Source: Candidatus Gastranaerophilales bacterium
GTDB lineage: Bacteria > Cyanobacteriota > Vampirovibrionia > Gastranaerophilales > Gastranaerophilaceae
Reading direction: 5' to 3'
Assembly (NCBI GenBank): GCA_944323725.1
Contig: CALUTP010000038.1
Coordinates: 29,751 to 93,750, forward strand
Length of the DNA: 64,000 nucleotides
The notes beneath the pieces are model-generated. The model was not told the DNA's origin and did no database searches. It worked only from the letters and a program-made list of their open reading frames with translations. This document shows positions 28,295-37,755 of this stretch, one piece after another; the stretch's first letter is position 1; every line of letters starts with the position of its first letter. Made by a program: the position numbers and the translations under genes.

Positions 28295-29617
28295 ATGAAA
28301 TTACACATGCAGATACTGATTGCTCTAGGTTTAGGGATTAAAAGGAACTGGCATATATTTTTTGGTATTATAGCTGGTATTTTGGTTGGTATATTTCTGC
28401 ATAGTCATTCTTTCCATCTTATTCATACTTTGTTAATTTTTATAGGTCAGGTTTTTATAAGATTAATTCAAATGGTCGTTATTCCTCTGGTTGTTTCAGC
28501 AATTGTAATTGGTATTACAAGTGTAGGGGATAATAAACAGCTTGGAAAATTCGGTTCAAAAATGGTATTATACTATGGAATTATAACTGTTGCGGCAGTA
28601 GTTATTGGCGCTACTCTAGCATTACTATTTAAACCAGGTTTAGGTGCTGCTCATTATATAGCTGCTAATTCAGCAAGTGAAGTACAAACAGCAGTTTCTA
28701 CTGCAATGGCTCAGCAGCAAGGGAATATTTTGGGAATTTTCTTAGATTTTATTCCAAGTAATCCTTTAAATGCATTAGCTCATGGAAATATGGTTGCAAT
28801 AATTGTGTTTGTTCTTATTTTTGCTGTTGCGTTAGCAAAAGTTGGTGATGTGAACAGACCAATTGTTTCCTTTTTTGAATCAGTGTTTGCGGCAACAATG
28901 AAAATTACTGATTGGATAATGTTTTTAGCTGCTCCCGGTGTATTTGCTCTTACAGCTTCAGCAGTGTCAAGCTTTGGAGTAGATATATTTATGAGTATTT
29001 CCAAATATCTTGGAGTATTGGCTATTGGTTTTTTACTTCAGTTATTTGTTGTGTATCCATTATTTTTGAAATTTTTCTCAAAGGTAAATATTGGAATGCT
29101 ATATTCAGCTGTGGCAGAAGCTATGATGGTTGCTTTTGGAACTGCTAGTTCTTCAGCTACTTTGCCTTTGACAATTGCTTGTTGTGAAAAAAGAGGAATT
29201 TCTCATAAAATTTCTAGTTTTGTTTTACCACTAGGGGCAACTTTAAATATGGATGGAACAGCTTTATTACAAACTGTAGCTGTAATATTTTTAGCTCAAG
29301 CTTATGGTGTAGTGCTTACCCCATTTTTAGTAATTCAGATTGGATTGCTTGCAATTATAGCATCTTCAACTTGTGCAGGAATTCCTGGAGCTGGATTGAT
29401 TACTATAGCTCTTATTCTTAATGGTATGGGATTAAGTCCAGAACAGTTAGTAGCAGGTTTTGCATTTCTGTTTACTATAGAAAGAGTTACTGATATGATG
29501 AGGACATTAGTGAATGTCACTTCTGATGCAGTTGTAGTTGCAGCTATTGCTGATAATGAAAATGAAATTAACTATGAGTTGCTTAATAATCCTCAGGCAT
29601 ATGAAGATATAGCATAA
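28295..29617 (+). CDS. Dicarboxylate/amino acid:cation symporter (DAACS family)
   Basis: A 440-residue inner-membrane symporter of the GltP/GltT/DctA type, which imports glutamate, aspartate or C4-dicarboxylates with Na+ or H+. Diagnostic motifs are GTASSSATLPLTIACCEK (re-entrant loop 1), PLGATLNMDGTALLQ (transmembrane 7) and STCAGIPGAGLITIALIL (re-entrant loop 2). Eight hydrophobic segments fit the family. The substrate cannot be fixed from sequence by eye. queF begins 13 bases after its stop. Confidence 0.93.
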   Translation: MKLHMQILIALGLGIKRNWHIFFGIIAGILVGIFLHSHSFHLIHTLLIFIGQVFIRLIQMVVIPLVVSAIVIGITSVGDNKQLGKFGSKMVLYYGIITVAAVVIGATLALLFKPGLGAAHYIAANSASEVQTAVSTAMAQQQGNILGIFLDFIPSNPLNALAHGNMVAIIVFVLIFAVALAKVGDVNRPIVSFFESVFAATMKITDWIMFLAAPGVFALTASAVSSFGVDIFMSISKYLGVLAIGFLLQLFVVYPLFLKFFSKVNIGMLYSAVAEAMMVAFGTASSSATLPLTIACCEKRGISHKISSFVLPLGATLNMDGTALLQTVAVIFLAQAYGVVLTPFLVIQIGLLAIIASSTCAGIPGAGLITIALILNGMGLSPEQLVAGFAFLFTIERVTDMMRTLVNVTSDAVVVAAIADNENEINYELLNNPQAYEDIA

Positions 29618-29630
29618 TTGAGGTGTAGTT

Positions 29631-30533
29631 ATGAGTAATAATGCAGATGAAATTGCATCTAAATATTTAGGTAAAAAAACAGAATGCTTTGATGAGTATA
29701 ATCCAGATTTGCTCGTTGCCGTACCAAGAGTTGATAACCGTCTGTTATATGACATAAATAATAATAATAATTTACCTTTTTTCGGTTGGGATGTCTGGCA
29801 TTGTTATGAATTTTCTTCAATGACAGAAAATGGTGTTCCTGTTACTAGAGTTTTAAAATTGCGTTATGAATGTGATAGTGAATTTATAGTTGAGTCAAAA
29901 TCATTAAAACTTTATTTGAATTCATTTAATATGTCTAGATTCGGTCGGAATATAAATGATTGTTTAGAAACTTGTAAAAATCTTATAGAGCAAGATTTGA
30001 GTCAAAAACTTAATACTAAAGTTATTGCAAATTTTTTTGAAGATGATATAGAACAAGTTTGTATATTCGACAATTTTGAAGATCTTATGAAATATACAAA
30101 TGAAATAGAATTAAAAATTGAAAATTTTAAAGAAACACCTGAACTATTAAAAACTGAATCCAATGATATTATTAGTGAATACTATTTAAAATTTAATGCA
30201 ATGCGTTCAAATTGTAGAGTAACTCATCAACCAGATTTTGGTGATATTTATATATATTATAAATCTAAATTGCATATTGTAGAAAAAAGTCTTATAAAAT
30301 ATCTTACATCTTTTAGAAATGAATTTCATTTCCATGAAGAATGCTGTGAAATGATATTTAAAAGGTTAATGGATTTATTAGATTCATCAGACGAAGTCTT
30401 TGTATGTGCTTTATATACTCGAAGAGGCGGAATTGATATAAATCCGGTTAGATGGAGTAAAAATTGCTCTATAAAACCTGCAAGAAGTTTGATAGATATT
30501 ACGAAATTTGCAAGAACTGGAATTAAGCAATGA
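29631..30533 (+). CDS. queF: NADPH-dependent 7-cyano-7-deazaguanine reductase, bimodular QueF
   Basis: QueF reduces the nitrile of preQ0 to the amine of preQ1 for queuosine synthesis. The 300-residue protein is the long E. coli-like two-module type. The N-terminal module has VESKSLKLYLNSFNMSRF, the QueF NADPH/substrate motif. The C-terminal module has RSNCRVTHQPDFGDIYI with the catalytic Cys, and FHEECCEMIFKRL and YTRRGGIDINPVR. It lies in an operon with a symporter and yraN. The pathway partner tgt is elsewhere in the window. Confidence 0.95.
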   Translation: MSNNADEIASKYLGKKTECFDEYNPDLLVAVPRVDNRLLYDINNNNNLPFFGWDVWHCYEFSSMTENGVPVTRVLKLRYECDSEFIVESKSLKLYLNSFNMSRFGRNINDCLETCKNLIEQDLSQKLNTKVIANFFEDDIEQVCIFDNFEDLMKYTNEIELKIENFKETPELLKTESNDIISEYYLKFNAMRSNCRVTHQPDFGDIYIYYKSKLHIVEKSLIKYLTSFRNEFHFHEECCEMIFKRLMDLLDSSDEVFVCALYTRRGGIDINPVRWSKNCSIKPARSLIDITKFARTGIKQ

Positions 30534-30880
30534 ATACTAGAAAAATTGGCGGGGCGGGAGAAGATTTGGCCTGCCGATTTTTAGAAAAAAATGGATATAA
30601 AATATTAGAAAGAAATAAACATTATTCAAGGTTTTGTGAACTAGATATTATTGCAAAAGATAAAAATACTATAGTGTTTGTAGAAGTTAAGACCCGAAAA
30701 ACTAATAATTTTGGTACTCCAATGGAGTCAATTACAAAGACAAAATTTCAAAATATACTAAAGGGAGTACAATATTATATTATTGAAAATAAAATAAAAG
30801 ATTATAGAGTGGATATTATTGGTATTACATTGAAGCCAGAGTTAAAAATTGTGCATTTAAAAAATGTATCGCCGATTTAA
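30530..30880 (+). CDS. YraN/UPF0102 family endonuclease-like protein
   Basis: A 116-residue restriction-endonuclease-fold protein. Conserved blocks are GGAGEDLACRFLEKNGYKIL, ELDIIAKDKNTIVFVEVKTR (the E-x-D...E-x-K nuclease core) and YRVDIIGI. The role of the family is unsettled; a Holliday-junction or general DNA-repair nuclease has been proposed. Its ATG overlaps the queF stop (ATGA), so translation is probably coupled. Confidence 0.9.
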   Translation: MNTRKIGGAGEDLACRFLEKNGYKILERNKHYSRFCELDIIAKDKNTIVFVEVKTRKTNNFGTPMESITKTKFQNILKGVQYYIIENKIKDYRVDIIGITLKPELKIVHLKNVSPI

Positions 30881-30897
30881 TTAAAAAATCGGCGATA
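30867..30897. terminator. Hairpin between convergent yraN and the proline-rich gene
   Basis: TATCGCCGATTT (30867-30878) pairs perfectly with AAATCGGCGATA (30886-30897). It overlaps the yraN stop and lies between convergent genes. Confidence 0.65.
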
Positions 30898-30916
30898 AAA
30901 GATGAGAAGATAGTCT

Positions 30917-31288
30917 TTATTTGTGTTTCGGTGAAATATCTTTTTCAGGGTTTGGAGATTTTGGTATATTAATTTCTTCTTGAGGTTTATTTTGTCTTTC
31001 TCTTCTCAAATCTGGATGATGCTTACGAAATTCTCCTTTGTGATGTCGAAAGTGATGGGGACTATCAGGTGTCGGAGGCATTTCCATTCTATGTATTGGC
31101 GGGGGTGGAGGTGGACAATGTCTAGGAGGTACAGGCGGTTTCCCTGCAAGTGATGCATAGACTGCAAGTGCCAGCAAACATCCAATAAACGATGCTACAC
31201 AAGGGATAATGAATCTAAGAACGTGTCTTTCTTTTAGTCCGAAGCATTTTTTTTGAGTTAATCCTGTATTTTTAATTTCTTCTGTCAT
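30917..31288 (-). CDS. Membrane protein with proline/histidine-rich tail
   Basis: A 123-residue protein. A basic N-terminus is followed by one membrane segment at about residues 27-48 (IIPCVASFIGCLLALAVYAS). Next come a polyproline stretch (CPPPPPPIHRMEMPP) and a His/Arg/Lys-rich region (HHFRHHKGEFRKHHPDL). The tail could bind metal, nucleic acid or cell wall, but nothing more specific is visible. AAAGGAGTAATAT precedes the ATG. Confidence 0.65.
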   Translation of the reverse strand: MTEEIKNTGLTQKKCFGLKERHVLRFIIPCVASFIGCLLALAVYASLAGKPPVPPRHCPPPPPPIHRMEMPPTPDSPHHFRHHKGEFRKHHPDLRRERQNKPQEEINIPKSPNPEKDISPKHK

Positions 31289-31416
31289 ATATTACTCCTT
31301 TAAATTTTATCTTACATGTATATAACGAAAAATTTTTAGAATTGTTCATTTTTATAAAAATATTTTTAAAAATTAAAAGAGTATAACTTTATAGTCTTAT
31401 ATAAATGGCTAAATAT

Positions 31417-32520
31417 TTATTTAACAGCTCCGTTTTCTATTTTGTATATTTTAACATCTTTTAAAAATTCTTGTTCAAATAAGACAGTATCAACAGAAGT
31501 TATTATTGTTTGTGTTTTAGAGTTAATTGATTTTAAAAGATAGTTTTGTCTAATATCATCAAGCTCAGCTAGTACATCGTCAAGAAGTAATATTGGTTCA
31601 TCCCCAGTTTTCTCCGTAATAATATCCAGTTCAGAAAGTTTCAGAGCTAGGACAATAGTCCTTTGTTGACCTTGTGATGCAAATTTTGTTGCTTCATTAT
31701 TATTTATAAAAAACTGGATATCATCCCTGTGCGGTCCTATGCAAGCTTGACATCTTCTAATTTCTTCGACTTTCTTTTCTTTAAGTGCATTTTTAAATTT
31801 TTCAACAATTTGTTCTAATTTTGGTTCATTTTCTAAAAATGAACAATCATAATGAATTTTTAAATCTTCTGTTTCGCTAATTATACGATGTTTTTCTTTT
31901 GCAATTTTTTCAATTTCTTTTAAAAATTTTTTACGGAGAAAAATTATATTGCTTCCTGTAATTGCAAGTTGTTCATTATATACCTCCAAAAGAGTTTCGT
32001 CAAATTGAGTTCCTTTGATTAATTCCTTTAAAAAATTATTTTTTTGAATACGAATTTTATCATATTTTGATAATCTATCATCATATGCAGGGTAAATTTG
32101 AGAAATGGCTCTATCAAGCCAATCTCTTCTATCAGAAGGGTTCCCTCTAAGCAGTAGTAGATCAGAAGTTGAAAAAAGTACTGTTTTTAGTACTGATTTA
32201 AAGTCTTTAGGTCTGCTTTTTACTCCATTAATTTTAAGTTCTCTAGTTTTTTCTTTTGTATATATATAATTAAGTTTAATTTCAATATTAGCTTTTATTA
32301 TGTCTGATTCAATAGAAAGCTTTTCTGAATTGAAATTTATTAATTCTTGATTATTTGAAGTTCTAGGACTTTTTAATGTAGAAAGAAAATAAATACTTTC
32401 AAGGATGTTTGTTTTTCCTTGTGCATTTTTACCGATTATAAGTATTTTGTCTGAGTTAAAATCAAGTTCTATGTCTTGGCAGTTTCGATAGTTTGTTAAT
32501 TTTAAATTACTAAGTTTCAT
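31417..32520 (-). CDS. recF: DNA replication/repair protein RecF
   Basis: RecF is an SMC-like ATPase that helps load RecA at ssDNA gaps. ATG 32520 (MKLSNLKLTNYRNCQDIEL) gives the standard N-terminus of 367 residues; the frame extends to a TTG at 32538. Walker A is IGKNAQGKTNILESIYFL (about residue 28). The signature is ASQGQQRTIVLALKLSE and Walker B is PILLLDDVLAELDD. It is not next to dnaN or gyrB here. Confidence 0.95.
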   Translation of the reverse strand: MKLSNLKLTNYRNCQDIELDFNSDKILIIGKNAQGKTNILESIYFLSTLKSPRTSNNQELINFNSEKLSIESDIIKANIEIKLNYIYTKEKTRELKINGVKSRPKDFKSVLKTVLFSTSDLLLLRGNPSDRRDWLDRAISQIYPAYDDRLSKYDKIRIQKNNFLKELIKGTQFDETLLEVYNEQLAITGSNIIFLRKKFLKEIEKIAKEKHRIISETEDLKIHYDCSFLENEPKLEQIVEKFKNALKEKKVEEIRRCQACIGPHRDDIQFFINNNEATKFASQGQQRTIVLALKLSELDIITEKTGDEPILLLDDVLAELDDIRQNYLLKSINSKTQTIITSVDTVLFEQEFLKDVKIYKIENGAVK

Positions 32521-32622
32521 TCTTAAATTATACTTCAAACAAATGATTATTTTTTTATAGAATTGTAGAAAATAGTATTATACCAATTATAACGGGTGAA
32601 ATGTATAAAAATGAGGAAGGTC

Positions 32623-32874
32623 ATGTTACCAATTGTATCAGAAGAAATAGCGGCAGAAACATTTTCAGAGGTTTTTCAAGATATGCCGGCTTGGCGTAAG
32701 AAAATGATTCATTATTTAAAAGATGAAAATCCTGAGATAAATACAGCGATTATAGAAGCAGCAAATAATTCTGATTTGGATCCGAAGGCAGTTGCATTGG
32801 GTGCATATATGACATATCGTTTATTAGAGTTAGCAATGAAAGAAGCAGATGCTATGATGAATTTTTCAGAATAG
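32623..32874 (+). CDS. Small hypothetical protein upstream of pilT
   Basis: An 83-residue, mostly helical protein (MLPIVSEEIAAETFSEV...LDPKAVALGAYMTYRLLELA). The frame is open from GTG 32596. ATG 32623 is chosen because GAGGAAGG lies just before it, but ATG 32611 cannot be excluded. It is 21 bases upstream of pilT on the same strand and is probably cotranscribed. No family is recognised. Confidence 0.6.
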   Translation: MLPIVSEEIAAETFSEVFQDMPAWRKKMIHYLKDENPEINTAIIEAANNSDLDPKAVALGAYMTYRLLELAMKEADAMMNFSE

Positions 32875-32895
32875 TATAAGATAAGGTGGTAATAA

Positions 32896-33969
32896 ATGGC
32901 AATGGAAATTAGTGAACTTTTAGAAAAATTAGTAAAAGAAGGTGGTAGTGACTTGCATATTTCAAGTAATTTGCCTCCAGCAATTCGTGTAGATGGAAAG
33001 TTAAAGCGTATGGATTATCCGCCACTTTCTCCTGATGAAGTAGAGACACTTCTTTTTCCAATGCTTTCAAATGAGCAACGCAGACGCCTTGAACAAGAAT
33101 GGGAGCTTGATTTTTCTTATGGTATTGAAGATTTAAGCCGTTTCAGGGTCAACTTTTATAAGGATAAAGGTAATTATGCTGCAGCTTTTCGTACAATTAC
33201 GTCTCAAGTTCCATCATTTGATAAATTAGGACTGCCGGATATAGTAAGAACAACAGCAGAAAAGCCAAGAGGACTTATTTTAGTTACTGGTCCTACCGGT
33301 TCAGGTAAATCTACAACGCTTGCAGCTATGATAGACTATATAAATTCAACAAAAGCAGAGCATATTTTGACAATTGAAGATCCTATTGAATTTGTTCATA
33401 CATCAAAATCTAGTATAATTCACCAGCGTGAGTTAGGTATGGATACACGATCATTTGCAAATGCTCTTAAATCTGCATTACGTGAGGACCCTGATATTAT
33501 TCTAGTAGGTGAGATGCGAGACCATGAGACAATCGCTTTAGCTCTTACTGCTGCTGAAACTGGTCACCTTGTATTTGGTACTTTACACACCTCTTCAGCT
33601 TCACAAACAGTTGACCGTATTATAGACGTATTCCCTGAAGGTCAGCAGCAGCAAATACGTGTCCAATTAGCAAACTCTCTTGTTGCTGTATTTTCTCAAA
33701 CTCTTTTGCCAAAATTACAACCCGATGGAACAAAAAAAGGTCGAGTAATGGCTCAGGAAATAATGCTTGTAAATCCTGCTATTGCTAACCTCATTCGTGA
33801 GTCAAAAGCCGCTCAAATTTATTCTACCATTCAGATGAACCAAGGTATGGGGATGCAAACATTGGAGATGGCTCTTGCTAATTTATATAAAGAAGGGCTT
33901 ATTAGTCTTGAAGATGCACTTACTAAGACTTCAAGACCAGAAGAGTTAAAAAGAATGATAAATGCTTAA
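32896..33969 (+). CDS. pilT: Type IV pilus retraction ATPase PilT
   Basis: A 357-residue hexameric motor that drives pilus retraction. Blocks are GGSDLHISSNLPPAIRVDG (N-terminal PAS-like domain), Walker A VTGPTGSGKSTTLAAM (about residue 134), Asp box ILTIEDPIEFVH, Walker B REDPDIILVGEMRD, and His box TGHLVFGTLHTSSA. The C-terminal PilT motif is ANLIRESK, near the canonical AIRNLIRE. Together with the prepilin-like genes it implies a pilus or related machine. A terminator follows at once. Confidence 0.95.
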   Translation: MAMEISELLEKLVKEGGSDLHISSNLPPAIRVDGKLKRMDYPPLSPDEVETLLFPMLSNEQRRRLEQEWELDFSYGIEDLSRFRVNFYKDKGNYAAAFRTITSQVPSFDKLGLPDIVRTTAEKPRGLILVTGPTGSGKSTTLAAMIDYINSTKAEHILTIEDPIEFVHTSKSSIIHQRELGMDTRSFANALKSALREDPDIILVGEMRDHETIALALTAAETGHLVFGTLHTSSASQTVDRIIDVFPEGQQQQIRVQLANSLVAVFSQTLLPKLQPDGTKKGRVMAQEIMLVNPAIANLIRESKAAQIYSTIQMNQGMGMQTLEMALANLYKEGLISLEDALTKTSRPEELKRMINA

Positions 33970-33973
33970 AAGT

Positions 33974-34001
33974 AAAGGGGCTTTTTTTTAAAAGCCCCTT
34001 T
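33974..34001 (+). terminator. Intrinsic terminator after pilT
   Basis: AAAGGGGCTTT / AAAGCCCCTTT form an 11-bp stem starting 5 bases past the pilT stop, followed by TTT. Confidence 0.8.
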
Positions 34002-34258
34002 TAAATATATTTATGTGGTTTGTTTATTCTGGAGTGATGCCAAATAGCCGGATAGAATCACGATATATTCTCACGCTGACTTTGTTGTAAGAAATGAAAA
34101 TTATATTTTTAGGTTATGTGATTTAATTGGACAAAAATAATCACTTATATGATATTTTGCTGACTGATAATTTGTATTTAACCTTTCGTGTTTTATATAA
34201 TTTTTTTTGTGTTAACATGAAGTTAAGAGTTACACTAAAATATGAGGAAATATAATTT

Positions 34259-35758
34259 ATGACACAACAAGTAACACGTGAACCTAATTCAGCTATTGAT
34301 CAGATAAGACAGACTAGAATTCAGAAACTTGCTGATCTAGCAGATAAGGGTGTGAATCCTTATCCATATGTATTTGATAAAAATGCGGATGCTGCTGATT
34401 TACAAGATAAATACAAAGATTTACCTGCGGGTGAAGAGACTGATGACGTATATTCTGTTGCTGGAAGAGTTATGGCAATTAGGAATACTGGCATGTTTAT
34501 AGACTTAATGGATGCTTCAGGAAAAATTCAAATTTTTTCTCATAAAGAAAATTTGTCCGAAGATCAGATGAAAATACTTAAACTTATTGATTTAGGTGAT
34601 ATCGTAGGGTTTACTGGTTCTATTAGAAGAACTCCTAGGGGTGAACTCTCTATTAAGTCTACTTCATTAAAATTATTATCAAAATCATTACTCCCATTAC
34701 CAGAGAAATTTCATGGTCTAACTGATGTAGAAACTCGTTATCGTCAACGTTATGTTGATATGATTGTAAATGAAGATGTCAGAAAAACTTTTAGAACAAG
34801 AAGTTTGATAATCCAAAAAATAAGAGAATATTTGACCAAACAAGGTTTTTTGGAAGTTGAGACTCCAATGCTTCATCCACAAGCCGGAGGCGCTAATGCA
34901 AGACCATTCATTACTCATCATAATACACTTGATATGGATATGTTCTTGAGAATTGCTCCTGAACTTTATTTAAAAAGATTAATGGTAGGCGGTTTGAGTG
35001 AAAAAATATTTGAGATTAACAGAAGTTTTAGAAACGAAGGTATAGATATTCGTCATAATCCTGAATTTACTATGATGGAATTATATCAAGCTTATGTCGA
35101 TTATAATGAGATGATGGTTCTTACTGAAAATCTCGTTTCGCATGTTGCTCAAGAAGTACTTGGTACTATGAAAATTCAATATGGAGAAAATGAAATTGAT
35201 TTAACTCCGCCTTGGGATAGAAAAACTATGCTGGGAGCAATTAAAGAATATACTGGTGTTGATTTTAGTAGTTGTTACACCATCGAAGATGCTAAGGCTA
35301 AGGCTAAATCTTTGAATATTAATCCTGAAGATTGTGATAATTGGGGGCAGGTAATAGATTTAATTTTTGAAGAAAAAGTTGAACCACATCTTATTCAGCC
35401 AGTTCACATAATTGATTATCCTCGTGATATATCACCTCTTGCTAAAGTTCACAGAGATAATGAAAGACTTACAGAACGCTTTGAAACCAGAGTTAATGGA
35501 TGGGAAATTGCAAATGCATTTTCTGAATTGACGGATCCTATTGACCAAAGAATGAGATTTGAAGCTCAAATGCAGGCAAAAGCTAATGGTGATGAAGAGG
35601 CAATGCCTATTGATGAAGATTATATTTGCGCTTTAGAACATGGAGCCCCTCCAATGGGTGGTTTAGGTGTAGGTATTGATCGTTTGGTTATGCTTTTAAC
35701 TAATTCCCCATCAATTAGAGATGTTATTGCATTCCCAACATTAAAAAAGAAAAATTAA
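34259..35758 (+). CDS. lysS: Lysyl-tRNA synthetase, class II
   Basis: This enzyme charges tRNA-Lys. The 499-residue class II enzyme has an N-terminal OB-fold (VAGRVMAIRNTGMFIDLMD, about residues 70-88). Motif 1 is in RSLIIQKIREYLTKQGFLEVETP. Motif 2 is FEINRSFRNEGIDIRHNPEFT, and motif 3 is GAPPMGGLGVGIDRLVML. It is complete and of normal length. A strong terminator follows. Confidence 0.97.
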   Translation: MTQQVTREPNSAIDQIRQTRIQKLADLADKGVNPYPYVFDKNADAADLQDKYKDLPAGEETDDVYSVAGRVMAIRNTGMFIDLMDASGKIQIFSHKENLSEDQMKILKLIDLGDIVGFTGSIRRTPRGELSIKSTSLKLLSKSLLPLPEKFHGLTDVETRYRQRYVDMIVNEDVRKTFRTRSLIIQKIREYLTKQGFLEVETPMLHPQAGGANARPFITHHNTLDMDMFLRIAPELYLKRLMVGGLSEKIFEINRSFRNEGIDIRHNPEFTMMELYQAYVDYNEMMVLTENLVSHVAQEVLGTMKIQYGENEIDLTPPWDRKTMLGAIKEYTGVDFSSCYTIEDAKAKAKSLNINPEDCDNWGQVIDLIFEEKVEPHLIQPVHIIDYPRDISPLAKVHRDNERLTERFETRVNGWEIANAFSELTDPIDQRMRFEAQMQAKANGDEEAMPIDEDYICALEHGAPPMGGLGVGIDRLVMLLTNSPSIRDVIAFPTLKKKN

Positions 35759-35767
35759 ACGATAAAA

Positions 35768-35797
35768 ATAAACCGGTTTTAACCGGTTTATTTTTTA
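35768..35797 (+). terminator. Intrinsic terminator after lysS
   Basis: ATAAACCGGTT / AACCGGTTTAT with a 2-base loop and a following T run, 9 bases past the stop. It is also positioned to end the convergent prepilin transcript. Confidence 0.88.
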
Positions 35798-35801
35798 TAT
35801 T

Positions 35802-36467
35802 TTATATTTTATATTTAATAGTCCAACCATCTTGAATGATTCGTGAGGTGCATTGGAAGCCATTCCCATGCTCATTACAGTCACTAGTGGAGTCTTTGCC
35901 TGCTGGTATTAGTCCTTTTTCTGTAATTACAAAGCAAAACACATCTTTTCCTAGCTGATTTGGATTTTTTTCAGAATTTACATCTACAAAGAATACGGCA
36001 GCATCATAGTCAATATTATTAAGTCCAAACATTGAATACATCTGGTTTGCTGGATAAATATCGATTAATACACTAACTCCATCTGGTAATGTAAAAGCAT
36101 ATTGATACCAAGTTGTGCTATGAGCTTCCCAATAAGTAGTACCTTTTAAGTATTTCATTGGATATCCCCAGCAACCTGGAGTATTTGGACATTCTCTCAT
36201 CATATTAAAATGTGGTTTTAAATAGTTATACACATTAGTTACAGATTCTGTTGAATTATCTTTCATTCCCCAGTAAATAGGATTTTCGTTTTCAGCTATT
36301 GCCATATTTGTAGCTTGCTGAAGTATTGAGTATGTTTTTTTTAGTGTTGTCATATTGGTACGTGCATCAATTTTTTGTTTAATTGATGGTAATGTCATTG
36401 CCGCAACTACTCCAATAATAGTTAATGTTATCAAGACTTCAGCTAAAGTGAATGCTCTTTTAGTCAT
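35802..36467 (-). CDS. Intact prepilin-like protein
   Basis: A 221-residue protein starting MTKRAFTLAEVLITLTIIGVV, a type IV prepilin/pseudopilin N-terminus. It has a 5-residue leader, Ala at -1, and Glu at +5 of the mature protein. The globular part has paired cysteines (MRECPNTPGCWG and DCNEHGNGFQC), then KNPNQLGKDVFCFVITEKG and ends RIIQDGWTIKYKI. The order NPNQLGKDV...DGW is shared with the other prepilins here. It is the only one of the four without a visible lesion. A TATAAT-like -10 lies upstream on the minus strand. Confidence 0.85.
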   Translation of the reverse strand: MTKRAFTLAEVLITLTIIGVVAAMTLPSIKQKIDARTNMTTLKKTYSILQQATNMAIAENENPIYWGMKDNSTESVTNVYNYLKPHFNMMRECPNTPGCWGYPMKYLKGTTYWEAHSTTWYQYAFTLPDGVSVLIDIYPANQMYSMFGLNNIDYDAAVFFVDVNSEKNPNQLGKDVFCFVITEKGLIPAGKDSTSDCNEHGNGFQCTSRIIQDGWTIKYKI

Positions 36468-36612
36468 TAAAATAAATCTTTCTTATAATGCGATATTGTA
36501 ATTATACCCATTTTTTATAGTGATACATCCTATTCTTGATTGAAACGATATAAAAAATTACATTTATTTATATAAAATGGACAATAATATCTTTTTGTCA
36601 TAAATTATCAAT

Positions 36613-37755
36613 ATGTATCAATATTATGAAACTCATCTTAAAGATTTAAAAGCGGACTCTCATTTGAGATATATAAGAAATATTGAGAAAAAGGAAGGTA
36701 AATATATATTTATAAACAGTAATAAATTACTTAATCTATCTTCCAATAATTATCTTAATATTGCTGATGATCTGACTTGCATTGAAAAATTCCTAAATGC
36801 TGGAGGGGAAAAGTATTCTTTTGGAAGTGCTTCTGCAAGATTATTGACTGGTACATTGCCTGTTTATAAAGAATTAGAGTTGGTACTTTGTGAGATGTTT
36901 AAGAAAGAGGCTGCTTTATTATTTAATAGCGGGTATCATGCGAATTTTGGGATTAATAGTTCAATTGCGGGTAAGGGTGATGTAATTTTTTCAGATAAAT
37001 TGAATCATGCAAGTATTATTGATGGTATGAAATTATCTCAAGGAAAATTTTTCAGATATCCTCATAATAATATGGAAGCTCTTGAAAATCTTTTACTAAG
37101 AGAAAGAAAGAATTTTAAAAATGCAGTTATTGTTTCAGAAAGTGTATTTTCTATGGATGGAGACATTGCTGATTTAGTTAAGTTAGTAGAGTTAAAGAAA
37201 AAGTATAACTGCCTTTTAATTTTGGATGAAGCTCATGCTTTTGGAGTCTTTGGAGTTCAAGGACTTGGTGTCTCTGAAACTTTAGGTATAGTTAATGATG
37301 TAGATTTAATTATAGGTACTTTTGGAAAAGCTATTGGGTCAATGGGAGCTTTCGTAGTTGGAAGTAAAATTTTAATAGATTATTTAATTAACAGTGCAAG
37401 ATCTTTTATTTTTTCAACTGCTATACCGCCAGTTAATGTCGCTTTTTCAAAGTGGGTATTAGAAAATAAACTCACATCAACTTATGAAAAAAGAAAAAAG
37501 ATGCTTTCATTAGGTAAAAAACTTGGAAGTGATAGTCATATTGTACCAGTAATTATTGGAGAAAATGATAAAACTATAGAGTTATGTGAAATCTTATATA
37601 ATAACGGGTATTTTACTCTGCCAATTAGACCGCCTACTGTACCTGTAGGCACTTCAAGATTAAGAATTTCGCTGACTACTGATATAACTGAACAGGATAT
37701 GGAGAAATTATGCAATATCATTGGCTTAGAAAAAATGGGACTAAGAAACTTATAA
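36613..37755 (+). CDS. bioF: 8-amino-7-oxononanoate synthase
   Basis: This PLP enzyme joins pimeloyl-ACP (or CoA) and L-alanine in biotin synthesis. The 380-residue protein has FGSASARLLTGTLPVYKELE, DKLNHASIIDG, LLILDEAHAFGVFG (the PLP-contacting Asp and His) and IGTFGKAIGSMGA with the Schiff-base Lys. RPPTVPVGTSRLRISL closes it. The closely related enzyme Kbl is less likely because bioG and bioC follow in an overlapping operon. Confidence 0.93.
   Translation: MYQYYETHLKDLKADSHLRYIRNIEKKEGKYIFINSNKLLNLSSNNYLNIADDLTCIEKFLNAGGEKYSFGSASARLLTGTLPVYKELELVLCEMFKKEAALLFNSGYHANFGINSSIAGKGDVIFSDKLNHASIIDGMKLSQGKFFRYPHNNMEALENLLLRERKNFKNAVIVSESVFSMDGDIADLVKLVELKKKYNCLLILDEAHAFGVFGVQGLGVSETLGIVNDVDLIIGTFGKAIGSMGAFVVGSKILIDYLINSARSFIFSTAIPPVNVAFSKWVLENKLTSTYEKRKKMLSLGKKLGSDSHIVPVIIGENDKTIELCEILYNNGYFTLPIRPPTVPVGTSRLRISLTTDITEQDMEKLCNIIGLEKMGLRNL

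Noticed and set aside
34021..34110. Short coding-looking text after pilT (minus VRIYRDSIRLFGITPE; plus MPNSRIESRYILTLTLL)
   Set aside because: The minus frame has no start codon, and the plus frame is 17 residues. Both overlap one small GC-richer patch, so neither can be supported as a gene.
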